The notes under the pieces are model-generated. The model was given only the letters and a program-made list of their open reading frames with translations, was not told the origin of the DNA and did not search any database. A stretch of 64,000 nucleotides of DNA from Limnomonas spitsbergensis (Eukaryota; Chlorophyta; Chlorophyceae; Chlamydomonadales), in contig JAYJMM010000112.1 of NCBI GenBank assembly GCA_037349105.1, positions 5,540,501 to 5,604,500 on the forward strand. Reading direction: 5' to 3'. Both the position numbers and the translations under genes were made by a program. Positions 31,788 to 41,949 of this stretch are shown here, one piece after another; the first letter of the stretch is position 1; each line of letters starts with the position of its first letter.

Positions 31788-32684
31788 TTGCTCTCATGCG
31801 GTTGTACATTCCTGTATCGCCTGCTTTGCATTGTGTTCAATCCATGTTGTACCTCTGACAAAGGGCTCTTGTCCTTGGAGTGCCAACGACGAAACACCCT
31901 ATGAGGATCCCAGTCGCCCACCTGAGCCATGATTTTTATTAATTAATATATTAAACTATTTTATGAAGAATTTGTCACGCATTCTAGGTCGTTTTTTGTC
32001 AGTCGCGCCTAGTAGCTTTCGGTGCTGAAACACGGTCGCAGTCGACCCCCGGGTTGGCACCTTCCCCCTCGGAAGAAACGACGGGCTATTTAATATAAAA
32101 TAAAACCGCTTTTTTTCTTTGTCAATTATTCAGGGTGATTAGGCGCCAACCACTGCCTCGAAACCCCATGTTTTTGGGGAATGGGTCCGACCCCTTACTC
32201 AGGGACAGGCCCCTTAGCAGGGTTGTAAAGTTTGTGAAGATTTGACAGTCCAACGGGGCATCACATTTGAATATTTCATGCATGGGACTTGCAGTAACGG
32301 TACAGGCACTAAATACGTTAGGACAGCGAGCAAAAACCAGTGACCCCCCGGGCAAGCAACCAACACACAACCACCGACCAATAGCGTGGGAATTTCGGCA
32401 CCTCGGCCTTTTGAGGTCTGCCAGGAAAAAACTGTATGAAAAGATACGGTTGATTTAGGGCATGCATGGACTTTGATGGGTTGGTCGAAGATGTTTTGAG
32501 AGCAGGGGGGGGGGGATTCTGGGTCAATCTTTGAGTTGCAGTGCCTACAGTGCCCCCCCCCCCCCCCACCAGCCCACCTTTGTAAGGTCGACCCACAGCC
32601 TCCAAAGCATCGATTGAAACTGCACATGCACCAGCCTAACACTTGTTTCAAGGTTACGAGTTCAGGAGGATGGACTTCCCAGGT
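31788..32684 (+). repeat. Repeat R, copy 1 (with a 225-bp insertion)
   Basis: Begins TTGCTCTCATGCGGTTGTAC and ends GGATGGACTTCCCAGGTGA. It matches 41,950-42,627 at about 90 percent or better by eye, except for an AT-rich insertion at about 31,938-32,165 absent from copy 2. It contains CCTTGGAGTGCCAACGACGA, GGTCCGACCCCTTACT and a poly-C run. The two copies are direct repeats 10.16 kb apart that bracket the Dualen-like element. Confidence 0.9.
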
Positions 32685-32721
32685 GATTAAGTTGAGGACA
32701 CTTGAGGCCTTGATGCTTGCC

Positions 32722-33045
32722 CGAAAAAAAATAAAACGGTGATCTTGCCACCTTACCCGGGTTTCTTTTTGTGTCTTCTCTTTTTCTTGAACCCTTCGCT
32801 TTTTTCAGGCTTGTTTTCTTTCGGCGTGTCAGTGCGATGGCGCATGGTCTGCGATAACTTTTTTGCCAACGGCAGGTATCGAACTTCTTTTTGTGTCTTT
32901 TTCTTGAACCCTTCGCACTCTTTCAGGGTTGAACAACCATCGACGTGTCAGTGCTATAACGCACAGTCAAGAAAAAGACACAAAAAGAAACCCGGGGAAG
33001 GTGGCAAAGATCCCCACCCTTTTTTTAGTCACTTTTTTTCTAGGC
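32722..33045. mobile_element. Foldback (MITE-like) element
   Basis: GATCTTGCCACCTTACCCGG at 32,741 is followed by GTTTCTTTTTGTGTCT. It is mirrored by AGACACAAAAAGAAACCCGG at 32,976, running to GGTGGCAAAGATC at 33,012. The complementarity continues more weakly outwards through A-rich and T-rich flanks. The interior has two further partial copies of the arm and a doubled CGTGTCAGTGC. No coding content and no target duplication can be assigned. Confidence 0.6.
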
Positions 33046-34094
33046 ACACTTTTTTTACAGTATCCCATTAAGGTGATCCCTAAAAAAATGTAAATCCGTT
33101 TAACACTCGTCGCTTATGAAAGCACTCCTCGATATGGCGCGGACAGCTGCAGGCATCGTCACAAACACATTGACTCAGGTGACGCCTGTCAAGCTGGGCA
33201 TCATGCACATAAATGCGCTGATGCATGCCACGTACCGTTGTAGAACTTGGGCTATCAGCATCAGTAAGATCGCGATACCTCCGCCAGGGTGCCCTGGTAT
33301 CGGACCCCTGATGACGCCCTCGACTCTTCGGACATGGGAGCCGATGTCATATACCGAGGGGTGTGACACGGTTTACAAAAGAATCCCTCGGACCCAAGTT
33401 TACTCCAAGATGTTTGAATACATGATGCCTGCACAACATCTCGAAGTCTGCCAAAAACAGGATACCCAGGGGATGAAATGCAAGGATGCAACAAGACTGT
33501 GACGATGCGATGCGAAGACACTGAAAAACTGACGACCCTGGACCTTGAGTCCGTGACGATCGGGTCGACTTCGTGCGAACATGTCGCTCCCGACCAGGCG
33601 CAGATTCAGGCCTATATCTTAAACAGTGCAATGCTTTTCTACAGCACCCCACCAACACATTCGGACAAGCAGGAAAAACAGAAGAGAAAGCGCAAGCCCA
33701 GGAAATACCATGAGTCATGCATGGTATCTCACCGCAAAGCCATACTCATCTACGTTTGGGCGAAATATGCCATGCATCTTTCAAACGGGGAAACGAGATG
33801 GGGACTGTATGGTAAAGCCTTTCAGAGGCAGGTTCACCGATTCACAATTACCGTAAAAGGACGAGAGACTCCAGACAGACTACCGGTACTCAGACGCGGA
33901 AGGCAACAGCCACTAGGAAAGACCAGATTCAACAGCGAGCCCGAGGAACCCAAACTGCAGAGGTTGCCAAATGGTCAGCACCAGGGTCAGCATCATGCAA
34001 CACCCCCAAAGCAGGTTTACAAAACAGGTACCGGTGAATGACAGCGACGTGCACCCACCGATAGCCAAGCAACAGCAAATTGCGCAGCCATATA

Positions 34095-34511
34095 CCGTAC
34101 TGCCACGATGTTTTGGTGCTTCGACTTTGGGGGAAGCAACCCCCAATAGTAGCACCATCGATATTAGGGGTCCGCGCGAACCCCCAAACACGAAACACCA
34201 CACATTTCAACCCAGGTGTGGCGTTTCAGTGACACACCGCCGACACTCTCCTGCGCCGTCTAAAACAAGGGTTCTTCACCATGGAGGGCACCACCCCTCC
34301 TCCCCGACCACCCTTAGCATACGACCACCCAGGAAGACGCCCATGCCGCTAATTGCTGTTCATTACGGGGGGAAATCAACCCCCAAAGTCATATCACCGG
34401 AATGTATTAAAGGCTTCAGCGAACCCCCAAAGCGAACCCCCAGAATATTATAAAAGGCCTCAAAACGGACCCCCAAAGGCATCGAAGCACCAAAACATCG
34501 TGGCAGTACGG
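34095..34511. mobile_element. MITE 1, TA target duplication
   Basis: It is 417 bp, bounded by TA at 34,093 and 34,512. The ends CCGTACTGCCACGATGTTTT are perfect inverted repeats for about 30 bp, and CCCCCAAAG subterminal blocks continue the symmetry. No coding capacity. The TA duplication suggests mobilisation by a Tc1/mariner-type transposase. It interrupts the 5' part of the Dualen-like element. Its interior is about 80 percent identical to MITE 2. Confidence 0.85.
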
Positions 34512-34544
34512 TACGAGTGCCCAGCCCAGCAGAAGTGCACATAC

Positions 34545-34715
34545 GGATACCATGCACGACGCTCATTTCATCATATATCACTACCTCACAAATCTGGATA
34601 TGGGCATCATCAAAAGTAAGACCAATGTCCTCCAAATAGGAACCCAATCAGATCACACACCCCTGCTAGGCATCATTGAACTGAGAAACACAGGGATTTT
34701 CACCCCACCATAAAA
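34545..34715 (+). pseudogene. APE endonuclease C-terminal remnant
   Basis: One frame reads YHYLTNLDMGIIKSKTN then VLQIGTQSDHTPLLGIIELR. The SDH-x-P-L string is the C-terminal signature of the exonuclease III/APE fold used by LINEs to nick target DNA; the histidine is catalytic. The N-terminal part with the Asn and Glu motifs is not identifiable, being decayed or displaced by MITE 1, which ends 33 bp upstream. The frame stops soon after. Confidence 0.65.
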
Positions 34716-34935
34716 AAACAGCCCACACGCCCCTCCACCCGGGTCCTGGTCCGCCCTATCAGCCTCACCGACAAGACAGCCTTCGCCAACAAAATCTCCA
34801 CCTTCTCATAGGGTTCCGCCGGTGAGACTCGAGACCTACACCAGAAAATGCAGCTGGTAATTAAAGAAGATATCCAGCCGTACTTCGACAGGATTGAGTC
34901 CGAAGACGGGAAGACAAGCAATCGCCTACCCACTA

Positions 34936-35351
34936 CCGTACTGCTACTTTGATTTGGGAGGATTTGACTTTAGGGGTAGCAACCCCCAATACTAGCACCT
35001 TCGATATTAGGGGTCTGCGCGAACCCCCAAAGTCGAAACACCACACTTTTTCACCCTAAGTGTGGAATTTCAGTGGTACACAGCCGACACTGACCAGCTC
35101 CGTCTAAAAACGGAATTTTCACTATGGAGGGCAACACCCCTCCTCCACAACCATCCAAGTTATGTAATGAGATGAGCACTATGGTACACGCGCATGCTGT
35201 TAATTCTGGAAAAAATCAACCCCCAAAGTCGAATCACCAGAATGTATTGAAGGCTTTTGGGAACCCCCAAAGTAAACCCCCAGAGTATTTTAAAAGGCCT
35301 CAAAACGGACCCCCAAAGGCATCGAACTCTTAAATCAAAGTAGCAGTACGG
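34936..35351. mobile_element. MITE 2, TA target duplication
   Basis: It is 416 bp, flanked by TA at 34,934 and 35,352. The ends CCGTACTGCTACTTTGATTT are perfect 20-bp inverted repeats. It belongs to the same family as MITE 1, sharing AGCAACCCCCAATA and CGATATTAGGGGTC blocks and a GCGAACCCCCAAA block. It sits between the APE remnant and the RT region of the same retroelement. No coding capacity. Confidence 0.9.
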
Positions 35352-35518
35352 TATTCAGGGACATATGCGGCGGTAGAAGTGAATGGAATGAGCTAAGTGA
35401 ACAACTGTTGAGTGCTCTACAGAAGACACAAGCGATTGCCTTACAGACATGCGAGTGCAAAAACACGAACCCCTCTGGCACCCACCTCCGCTCACGGGTT
35501 TTGTCCCGATAAAGAGTA

Positions 35519-36118
35519 ATGTTGTGCAAGCGCTTTCATGCCTGTCGTGAGATTAGAAATGAAGTCCGCAATACTGCTATCGACACAACTACAGGGATGC
35601 AAGAAATCATAGCTAACCAAACCAATCTTCCCAGCGGTATGGAGAAGAGACTGAACAAAGCCACAACCTTGGAGACAAACGTGGGCATGAATAAAGGGCA
35701 GATCCTCTCACAAGTCATCAGAGGCATTAGGTCCGAGATCCGGACCATGGACAAGGAACAGGATAAGCAAAATCTCGACCAAGCGATCAAATCCACCAGA
35801 GACCTCATCAACAAAAAACCAAAGATGGCGAACAGGAATAACATCTTCAAGAAGCCAACCTCCAGAACCAACTACAAAGCCCTTCTGGACCCGGCCACAA
35901 ACCAAATCACTGACGACCCCAAGAAAATGACCACAATTGTCGAGGAACATTGCACCAAATTGCTGACCCCATGTGCCCCCAAGAGCGGCAAATACCACCC
36001 GCATGAGGTCACTCGGCAGTATCCATGGACAAAGGGCCCTGATAAATTTACCTTGGAAACGCTGGCAACCCGTCTCCCAAACCGAACATGGTTGCACAAA
36101 ATAATCCTCAGTATTTGA
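35519..36118 (+). pseudogene. RT N-terminal linker region
   Basis: An open frame of 199 codons with lysine-rich helical text typical of the segment between endonuclease and RT in LINEs: INKKPKMANRNNIFKKPTSR, then LLDPATNQITDDPKKMTTIV. It ends at TGA (36,116). The RT resumes in another frame, where SDGKSPGPYGIVNELLKM carries the K-SPG-x-G RT motif. The break is therefore an indel near 36,100. Confidence 0.65.
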
Positions 36119-37142
36119 AGAATGCCTGCACACACTAAGTGATGGGAAATCACCGGGACCATATGGGATCGTAAATGAACTCCTAAAAATGATGGCCTAC
36201 GAGTTCAAGGAGTGCATGCACATGCTCATGATCATCATGAGGGCGACCGGTGTGACCCCAGACAAATGGAAGCAAAGCACTACACAATTGTTGGAGAAGA
36301 GGCCGGACGAAACCTTAATAGATAAGAAGAGGCCTATCGGGATGCTAAATGCCCTATACAAACTCTGGACGAGGCTCCAAACAAGGGCTATGTCCGACTA
36401 CGCTGAAAAACACCTGCTTCTGAGCTCTACCCAAAAGGGGTTCAGGACAAAAGCCAGCACCATGGACCAACCTCAGATGATAGTCATGGCGCTCGAAGAT
36501 GCGCGACACACCGGCCAGAATATCTATAACCTACAAGTCGACTTCTCATCAGCCTTTAACATGATGGATCACGACATTCTCCTTATGAGCATGTATGACC
36601 TAGAGTTCCCTACACATGCGGTGGATGCAGTTAAAAACCTTTGCATGGGGGCAACAACCCAGGTCCGATGGGGCACAGAGCTCACTGGAAACATCCCCAT
36701 GGGGCGGGGCAGCATACAGGGGGACACTCTGTCACCCCTCCTTTTCCTCATCTACATTGAACCACTGCTCCGGTGGGCCCAATTCGGGGCCAGGGGCTAC
36801 ATGTTTGGATGCATAGATGACATTCACGCTCGCATGGAGCACTCACTCAGCAATGCAGCATTTACAGACGACTTGTCAATGCTGACAAGTAAACTGTCGG
36901 ACCTGCACGTAGAAGCAGAGAAACTTAGTCTCTACTCCGACTTCGCGAAAATGAAGGTCGACACTGGGAAAACTCTAGTATCAGGTGTCCTTTATCAAAA
37001 CATCTGCACAGGACTATATGGGAACAAGGATGCTCTGGCGCAAGTAAGAAGACAACTAGAAAACCAGATAATGGTCCAAGGACAATATGTGCAACACCTC
37101 CCCCCCTACATCCCTTCAGATACCTCGGTGCAGAGCTCATGA
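36119..37142 (+). pseudogene. Reverse transcriptase palm of the Dualen-like element
   Basis: This is the catalytic domain copying element RNA at the nicked target. Motifs in order: KSPGPYGI; KKRPIGMLNALYKLWTRLQ; QKGFRTKASTMDQ; motif A VDFSSAFNMMDHD (about 36,536); motif B RGSIQGDTLSPLLF (about 36,706); and motif C AFTDDLSML (about 36,858), with FTDD in place of the usual Y/FADD, both catalytic aspartates kept. The frame ends at TGA 37,142. Just before that, another frame gives PFRYLGAELM, the thumb-side YLG motif, so the protein is frameshifted at about 37,110. Confidence 0.9.
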
Positions 37143-38248
37143 TGACACTAGACTGGAAGTTCCAGCACCAAAACTTGATAAAGAAGGCAAGGCAAAAGAT
37201 TGAGGAGCTGCAAGCCTCACATGCCACTCCAAGACAAATTAAACATATCATTGAGACAACTATCAAGCCCTCAATCTGAAACACCTTTGGGATAACCCTA
37301 TGCACGGGAGCTGACCTCCAGATTCTAGACAGCATCATGGCCACAGCCGTCAAGAAGGCGTACGGACTGTGGAGATGTGCCAACTCAGCTACCGTACACC
37401 AAGATGGCGCAACCTTTGGGCTGGGGTGTGCATCCCTAGCGACAGAATACGCAAAGAAGAATACATAACTGCTCATCACATCCCTACGCGATGAAGGACG
37501 CATGGACACAGTCACTCGAAGTCTCATGGAGAAGCAGCTCAAATACATGGGCGGATGCCCCACAGGGTTTAAAGACACCCAACAGGCTAAACATTGCATG
37601 CGGCTCAGACAACTGTCCCATATCACAGATAATGACCTGATCGTCATGAAAAACAATGTGCAACAATTCACTGCACATACCCCGAAACTCGCCCAAGCGC
37701 TAGAACAGCTTAACCCTGCCACTGCTGCCCTCCCTGCCACAGACCCCCTCAATGCTTACACCCTGCTTCAACCCCTGTTTCACCTAGGGATCATTCACCT
37801 AGCAGACCTGACAGAACAGGGAGGCAAGCACTTGATGGATGGGAGAGGCCTGAGAAACAGACACGGGAGAAATGTTAAAGACAAGCACATCATAGCCTTA
37901 AACAGACTCTCGGTCATGGCAAACAATAACGGACCGGGTGCAGACAGAGACCTTAGAGACATGATACGAAAAAGAAACACGGTGTTGAGCCTCCCAACGG
38001 ATCAAAGAGAGATACACGAGGGAAACATGTACATCACTGCTATAGCAAGAAACCCTATGCCAACGGGAACCATGTTCCAGGCTTCCCTTCACCCCGACCA
38101 GACACTGATCACCCAGTATCTGAATACCAAGGACATCGGCATTCAAAAAGCAACAGAAACAGAGAGACCGGGAGACCTCGCTGATACCCCAGACCCCACA
38201 CAGCAACAAGAGGGCACAGCAAACCTGACTGGACAGCAAGGCAGCTAG
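37113..38248 (+). pseudogene. RT thumb and connection region
   Basis: It continues the RT after the shift: FRYLGAELM, then KARQKIEELQASHATPRQIK. A TGA interrupts at about 37,277 and a TAA at about 37,467. From 37,502 a 248-codon frame follows (KQLKYMGGCPTGFKDTQQAK, LFHLGIIHLADLTEQGGKHL), ending in a polar Thr/Gln-rich tail. This length of post-RT sequence is normal for large LINE proteins. No separate domain is recognised. Confidence 0.65.
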
Positions 38249-38383
38249 AAGAAACAGCACTGGCGCAAGGACCCTACCCTCCATAAAGACAAGAAAAGAC
38301 AAGGATGCTCGTCAACTACGAGCCTACGGAAAGAGATTGCGGCCCCACGCAGAAAGTGCAAGACAACAGGAACATGCCTATGT

Positions 38384-38974
38384 ACCAGACATGACTACAA
38401 AAGGAAGGAGGCAGAGCGCATTTTTGCATTTGCCAAAAGCAAAATATCAGAAGGAGAAAGGGCGGCAACAGTCATACAAGAGATGTATGGGCACACCAAC
38501 CAAGTAGCAACCATCACAGGCTGGAGGACGGTCTCAGAGCCAAGCAAAGGACGCCACCAACGAGGGAAAGGCAGAATCAAGCAAATTCAATACCAAGTCA
38601 CCTGGCACCCAAGCATCATCGATGAGTGGGCCATCCCATACCACAGCATGGCAGGGTACACACCAGAGAAGATAGAGGCTTCTTGCCGGAAGACTCTTGG
38701 ACTTGGTCAAGACCTGCATGCCCACGATTGGGCAGGTGTTGCAGCATGCGAATGTTGCTGGAACCCACATAGCCTGCAGTACGATGACGCATCGGGATGC
38801 TATGACGACATCATCACATGCGATGTATGCTACAAGTACTATCATGTCCAATGCCTAGGCCAACCAGTGGACTGGAGACCCAGCGAAGACAAATGGACAT
38901 GCCCGGCGTGTACACATGCAACTAGCACCTCACAAGTGGAGGGGCTGGTTAAAGTCACATGGGAGCCTACCTAG
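38384..38974 (+). pseudogene. PHD finger with a chromodomain-like segment
   Basis: The stretch GRIKQIQYQVTWHPSIIDEW has the Y-x-V-x-W pattern of chromodomains. About 70 residues later comes a cysteine-rich module: ACECCWNPH, then ITCDVCYKYYHVQCLG, then WTCPACTHA. The spacing fits a PHD finger (Cys4-His-Cys3), which reads histone H3 tails. The PHD call is firm at motif level; the chromodomain is an inference. PHD fingers are known in ORF1 of CR1-type LINEs, but here the finger lies downstream of RT. It might steer integration to marked chromatin. The frame is open from at least 38,384 to TAG 38,974. Confidence 0.65.
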
Positions 38975-38986
38975 GAACCTGAAGAG

Positions 38987-39480
38987 ATGCTCCTTACCGA
39001 AGAAAACACGGCCGCCCTCCTACGACAATGGATCTCTGAAAACCACGACCAGCCACCTGCGAGGACCTCCGAAGGCACCATGCTAGATAGGCCCCTGTCT
39101 AACATGGCCCAACAAGGGTTTCACCAAATCACAGCGACTGGGATACCACCCTGGGAGACAATGTCCGGGAAATGATAACCTTCGATATGGATCCAATTAA
39201 CCCGCAACTGGACATCCATGCTGTGACGGGAGAGTGTAAAATCGAAGTGAGAGAATTTGAGACATGGAACCCTAAGAGTACCAGCCAAATCACGACTACA
39301 GAGATGGCATGCGTGTACAAGGGGAACGGCCGGTGCGTCGGGACAATCGTCAAAGACAGACTCGGCACCCTCAGAAGATTGTATGAACAGGCTGCATATG
39401 AAGGCATCCATGCTAAAATGATGCCTCCCCCATCCTCCTTTGAAGAGGAAGTGGTTGACCTCATCATCAGACACAAGTAG
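38987..39480 (+). pseudogene. Conserved unassigned block upstream of MTase-like segment
   Basis: Two abutting frames (38,987-39,175 and 39,172-39,480) overlap by 4 bp in ATGA fashion. Text: DPINPQLDIHAVTGECKIEV, then TTEMACVYKGNGRCVGTIVK. A diverged homologue at 44,124-44,486 has EPINPQIDIH and TGECKIEVRG, then DMACVYKGNGKCICTV. Conservation of these strings between two decayed copies marks a functional region of the element. No family is recognised. Confidence 0.6.
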
Positions 39481-40287
39481 GGGACAAACACACAGACCAA
39501 ACAAATACAGGACAATTTCAGCATCCCACCACAATTCAGAGCGTTGATAGACACGCACTTTGGCATCTCCAAGGAACGGTTCTCTAGCCCCCTCCAAGTT
39601 CGAGATCACGCCACCACCTATTGGAGTATATACCCGAGGGACCAGGCCTTCCAAGCACAAACAATTGCCTACCAACACAGGTGGACAGGGTACTCACATG
39701 CCTTCCCAAACCGGGATGAACCATCCCTCGAGAAAGCAGTCCTACGGGCGGTGTGGTCTGCAGAAATGACCAGGGAACCGACAGCTACTGTCTTGTACCT
39801 GCCCAGGGGGATGAAGTCGTCAGGCAAACCCTCATACCAAAAGTGGTTGGACAAATATCTGCAATACTGTACAAGAATAGCCAGCACCAAGAGCTCCCCC
39901 TTCCCCCTGTGGAAAGAGGAGAGTTGGACGCAAGGAGCAACCCCGCCACCCATGCACAAATGCCACATGGACATAATTGTTGTGTGGAACAAAGTAGCCC
40001 AGTCCGAGCAAATCGGGTGGAAACAGGATCTTCTCATCAGACTGCTCCGCACAACCCTCGCACATTTAGAAAAACACCCGCAAGCCAGGGCCAACCCCCT
40101 GCTAACCGCAACATGGACCCGACCTCCTCCCCCATTTGGGAAGAGGGTGGAAGAAGATCAAGGAGAGCAGAACCATGCCCAACCCATGATAGGATCACGC
40201 TCCTTCCAACAATCTCCAAGGGACACAGAAATCCCTAGCACAACAAATGCAGACCCAATGGACGCATGCAATTACAGTCTGGAGTGA
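39481..40287 (+). pseudogene. Conserved segment resembling Dam-type methyltransferases
   Basis: The frame reads FSSPLQVRDHATTYWSIYPR then DQAF, then HRWTGYSHAFPN, then LEKAVLRAVWSA, then TATVLYLPRG. The 44.6 kb copy keeps FASPLNVRGHKTRYWSLYQ, SDQAFGA and HRWTGYSHVFP. The layout (a D-x-A/C element, an aromatic-NP-like turn, a K-A helix and a hydrophobic strand ending LP) recalls phage N6-adenine methyltransferases of the Dam family. The catalytic DPPY is not literally present, so this is only a structural hint. It lies between PHD finger and RNase H. The C-terminal 80 residues are polar and probably a linker. Confidence 0.5.
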
Positions 40288-40299
40288 TTCCAAAAAACC

Positions 40300-41395
40300 A
40301 GCGCGCTGAAGCACAATTGGAGGGAGATAGCCTACACCGATGGCAGTTGCATAGAAATCAGCCTTAAAGATGGCAGGAAAGCTCAACTAACTGGCGCTCG
40401 CCTCCACATCCCGAGCACCACCGCCGATCAACAAGACACCACCATTAACCCGGCCGGAGAGGGTCCCACATACAAACACCATAAACATAGCTGAGCTGGC
40501 AGGGATTTTTGGAGCCCTGGTGAAAGAACAGACCAAAATAGCTGTTGACAGCGCCACCTCCTTGTACCAAATCCGCAAAGCCATCCGATCACCCATGTCT
40601 CTCACCTACCACAAGCACAAAGACATCCTCCAGCATATCGTGGGCCAACTCCAGCTCATGGCGTCCAAAGGCAAAATAGTCGAATTCCATAAAGTGAAAG
40701 CCCATAACGGGGATATCGGAAACGAGAAAGCCGACGGGGTAGCAAAACGGGCAGCCACTCTAAGGGGAGAATGCGACCTGACCGTACCTGTGAGCTCCGA
40801 ACCCTCGCAATACGGTTCTCTCACAAAACCTAAGGAAGAGGATCCTATTCAGGGAGAGCCGCAAGGATTAGAAGATCTGAAGGGTGCCCTGAAGACGCAC
40901 ATTCACGAGCGCCAAAAGCTGGGCCGATCCAACATCGATAGCGTATACTTTCAAAGGTGGCAACGGTTGCAATCGATTGCTAATGGGACCCTCAGCAACA
41001 GTTTCTTTAACCACCCAGGAGTCACTCTGGCGGAGAAGAAAACAGCCCTTCGATGGCTACATGGATGCCTTTGGAATAACAAGGTGGCTTTCAGGTGGGG
41101 CAAAAGTTCCACGGACAAATGCCCCTTGTGTGGAGAGCATGACAGTGCATGCCATATCACAGGCGCATGCAGGCACCCCGAAATGCAAAAGATGTACATA
41201 GAGCGCCACCATGGCACAGGAAGGATTTTGCTGAGGGCTGTATCGAAAGGCAGCATGGGAGGGGACATCGTCATGGCAGACCTGGGGACAGCTGAGAAGT
41301 GTGAGAGAGCAGGAGCACCAGCCATGCTGATGAATAAAGTCCCCTCGTACTTAATCCCCACGCTGAGGCACCAGCACTTGGAGCCGTCCAAATGA
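40300..41395 (+). pseudogene. RNase H plus C-terminal Cys/His knuckle
   Basis: RNase H removes the RNA strand after reverse transcription. Motifs: YTDGSC (about 40,332); NIAEL with the catalytic Glu; IAVDSATSL; and VKAHNGDIGNEKADGVAKRA (about 40,697). The first motif lies in a different frame from the rest, so there is an indel at about 40,400-40,480. Downstream, TALRWLHGCLWNNKVAF precedes CPLCGEHDSACHITGACRH, the C-x2-C...H-x4-C knuckle usual at LINE C-termini. The frame ends at TGA 41,395, and the endonuclease continues in another frame. Confidence 0.8.
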
Positions 41396-41400
41396 AACGA

Positions 41401-41583
41401 AAATGCAGCCTGACATGTTGTTGATGCAAACGACAGGACAAAATAAGGACGTTGTGTTCCACATTGGGGAATTCAAGTATTGCAGAGACACTGAGCATGG
41501 GGACCAATTAAAAGCTTGCTTAAACCAGCACACGGATCTCGTTGAGCAACTGATCTTGAACGGGCACCAACGAAACAACATAT
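41401..41583 (+). pseudogene. Restriction-like endonuclease (REL) segment
   Basis: The frame reads MQPDMLLMQ, then VVFHIGEFKYCRDTEHGDQL and LNQHTDLVEQL. PD followed about 18 residues later by E-F-K after a hydrophobic strand is the PD-(D/E)XK signature of the restriction-like endonuclease placed C-terminal to RT in early-branching LINEs and in Dualen. Position directly after the Cys/His knuckle agrees. The frame shift and the stop at 41,583 leave it short. Confidence 0.6.
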
Positions 41584-41856
41584 AAGTTATTCCAATCTTG
41601 ATCGGCACATCGGGCACTATTTAGAATAAACACACAATTGAAGCCATGATGTCTCTAGGGATCTCCGCGTTCCATGCTAAGAAGTGCGCCCAGAAAATGC
41701 ATGTCCATTCGATAAAACTCTTGCACAACATAGTACAAACCAGACGCAGACTCGAATAATTTTCAGCCACAAAGCCTGTCACTGGGCCAATAAAGCACAC
41801 CCATAAGAGAAAACCACCGTGAGGAAGTTGTTTCTTTCTTTTTGCCTCATGGTAAC

Positions 41857-41949
41857 GGCGCGGATGTGGCTACGGCCCCAAGCTGCGTTGTTTCCTTAAC
41901 CGCCACGCCCTTATAGGGCGTAGCTTTCTTTCTTCCTTTCTTCCTTTCT
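41857..41949 (+). repeat. Dispersed repeat D, copy 2
   Basis: GGCGCGGATGTGGCT, GCTGCGTTGTTTCCTTAACC, then ACGCCCTTATAGGGCGT, which can form a short hairpin, and a TTTCTTTCTTCC tail. It directly precedes repeat R copy 2 and may be the true 3' end of the retroelement. Confidence 0.6.

Larger units (their letters stand above)
33100..41949 (+). mobile_element. Dualen/RandI-like non-LTR retrotransposon, broken
   Basis: Domains occur in the order APE endonuclease motif (34.65 kb), reverse transcriptase (36.1-37.2), PHD finger (38.8), a conserved unassigned block (39.2-40.1), RNase H (40.3-40.8), Cys/His knuckle (41.1) and restriction-like endonuclease (41.4-41.6). An APE plus a restriction-like endonuclease with RNase H in one element is the defining set of the Dualen (RandI) family known from Chlamydomonas. 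Segments lie in all three frames with several in-frame stops, so this copy is dead. Two MITEs have inserted into its 5' half. The first kilobase (33,100-34,090) keeps open stretches without assignable motifs. Exact ends are uncertain; the 3' end may coincide with repeat D at 41,857-41,949. Confidence 0.8.
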
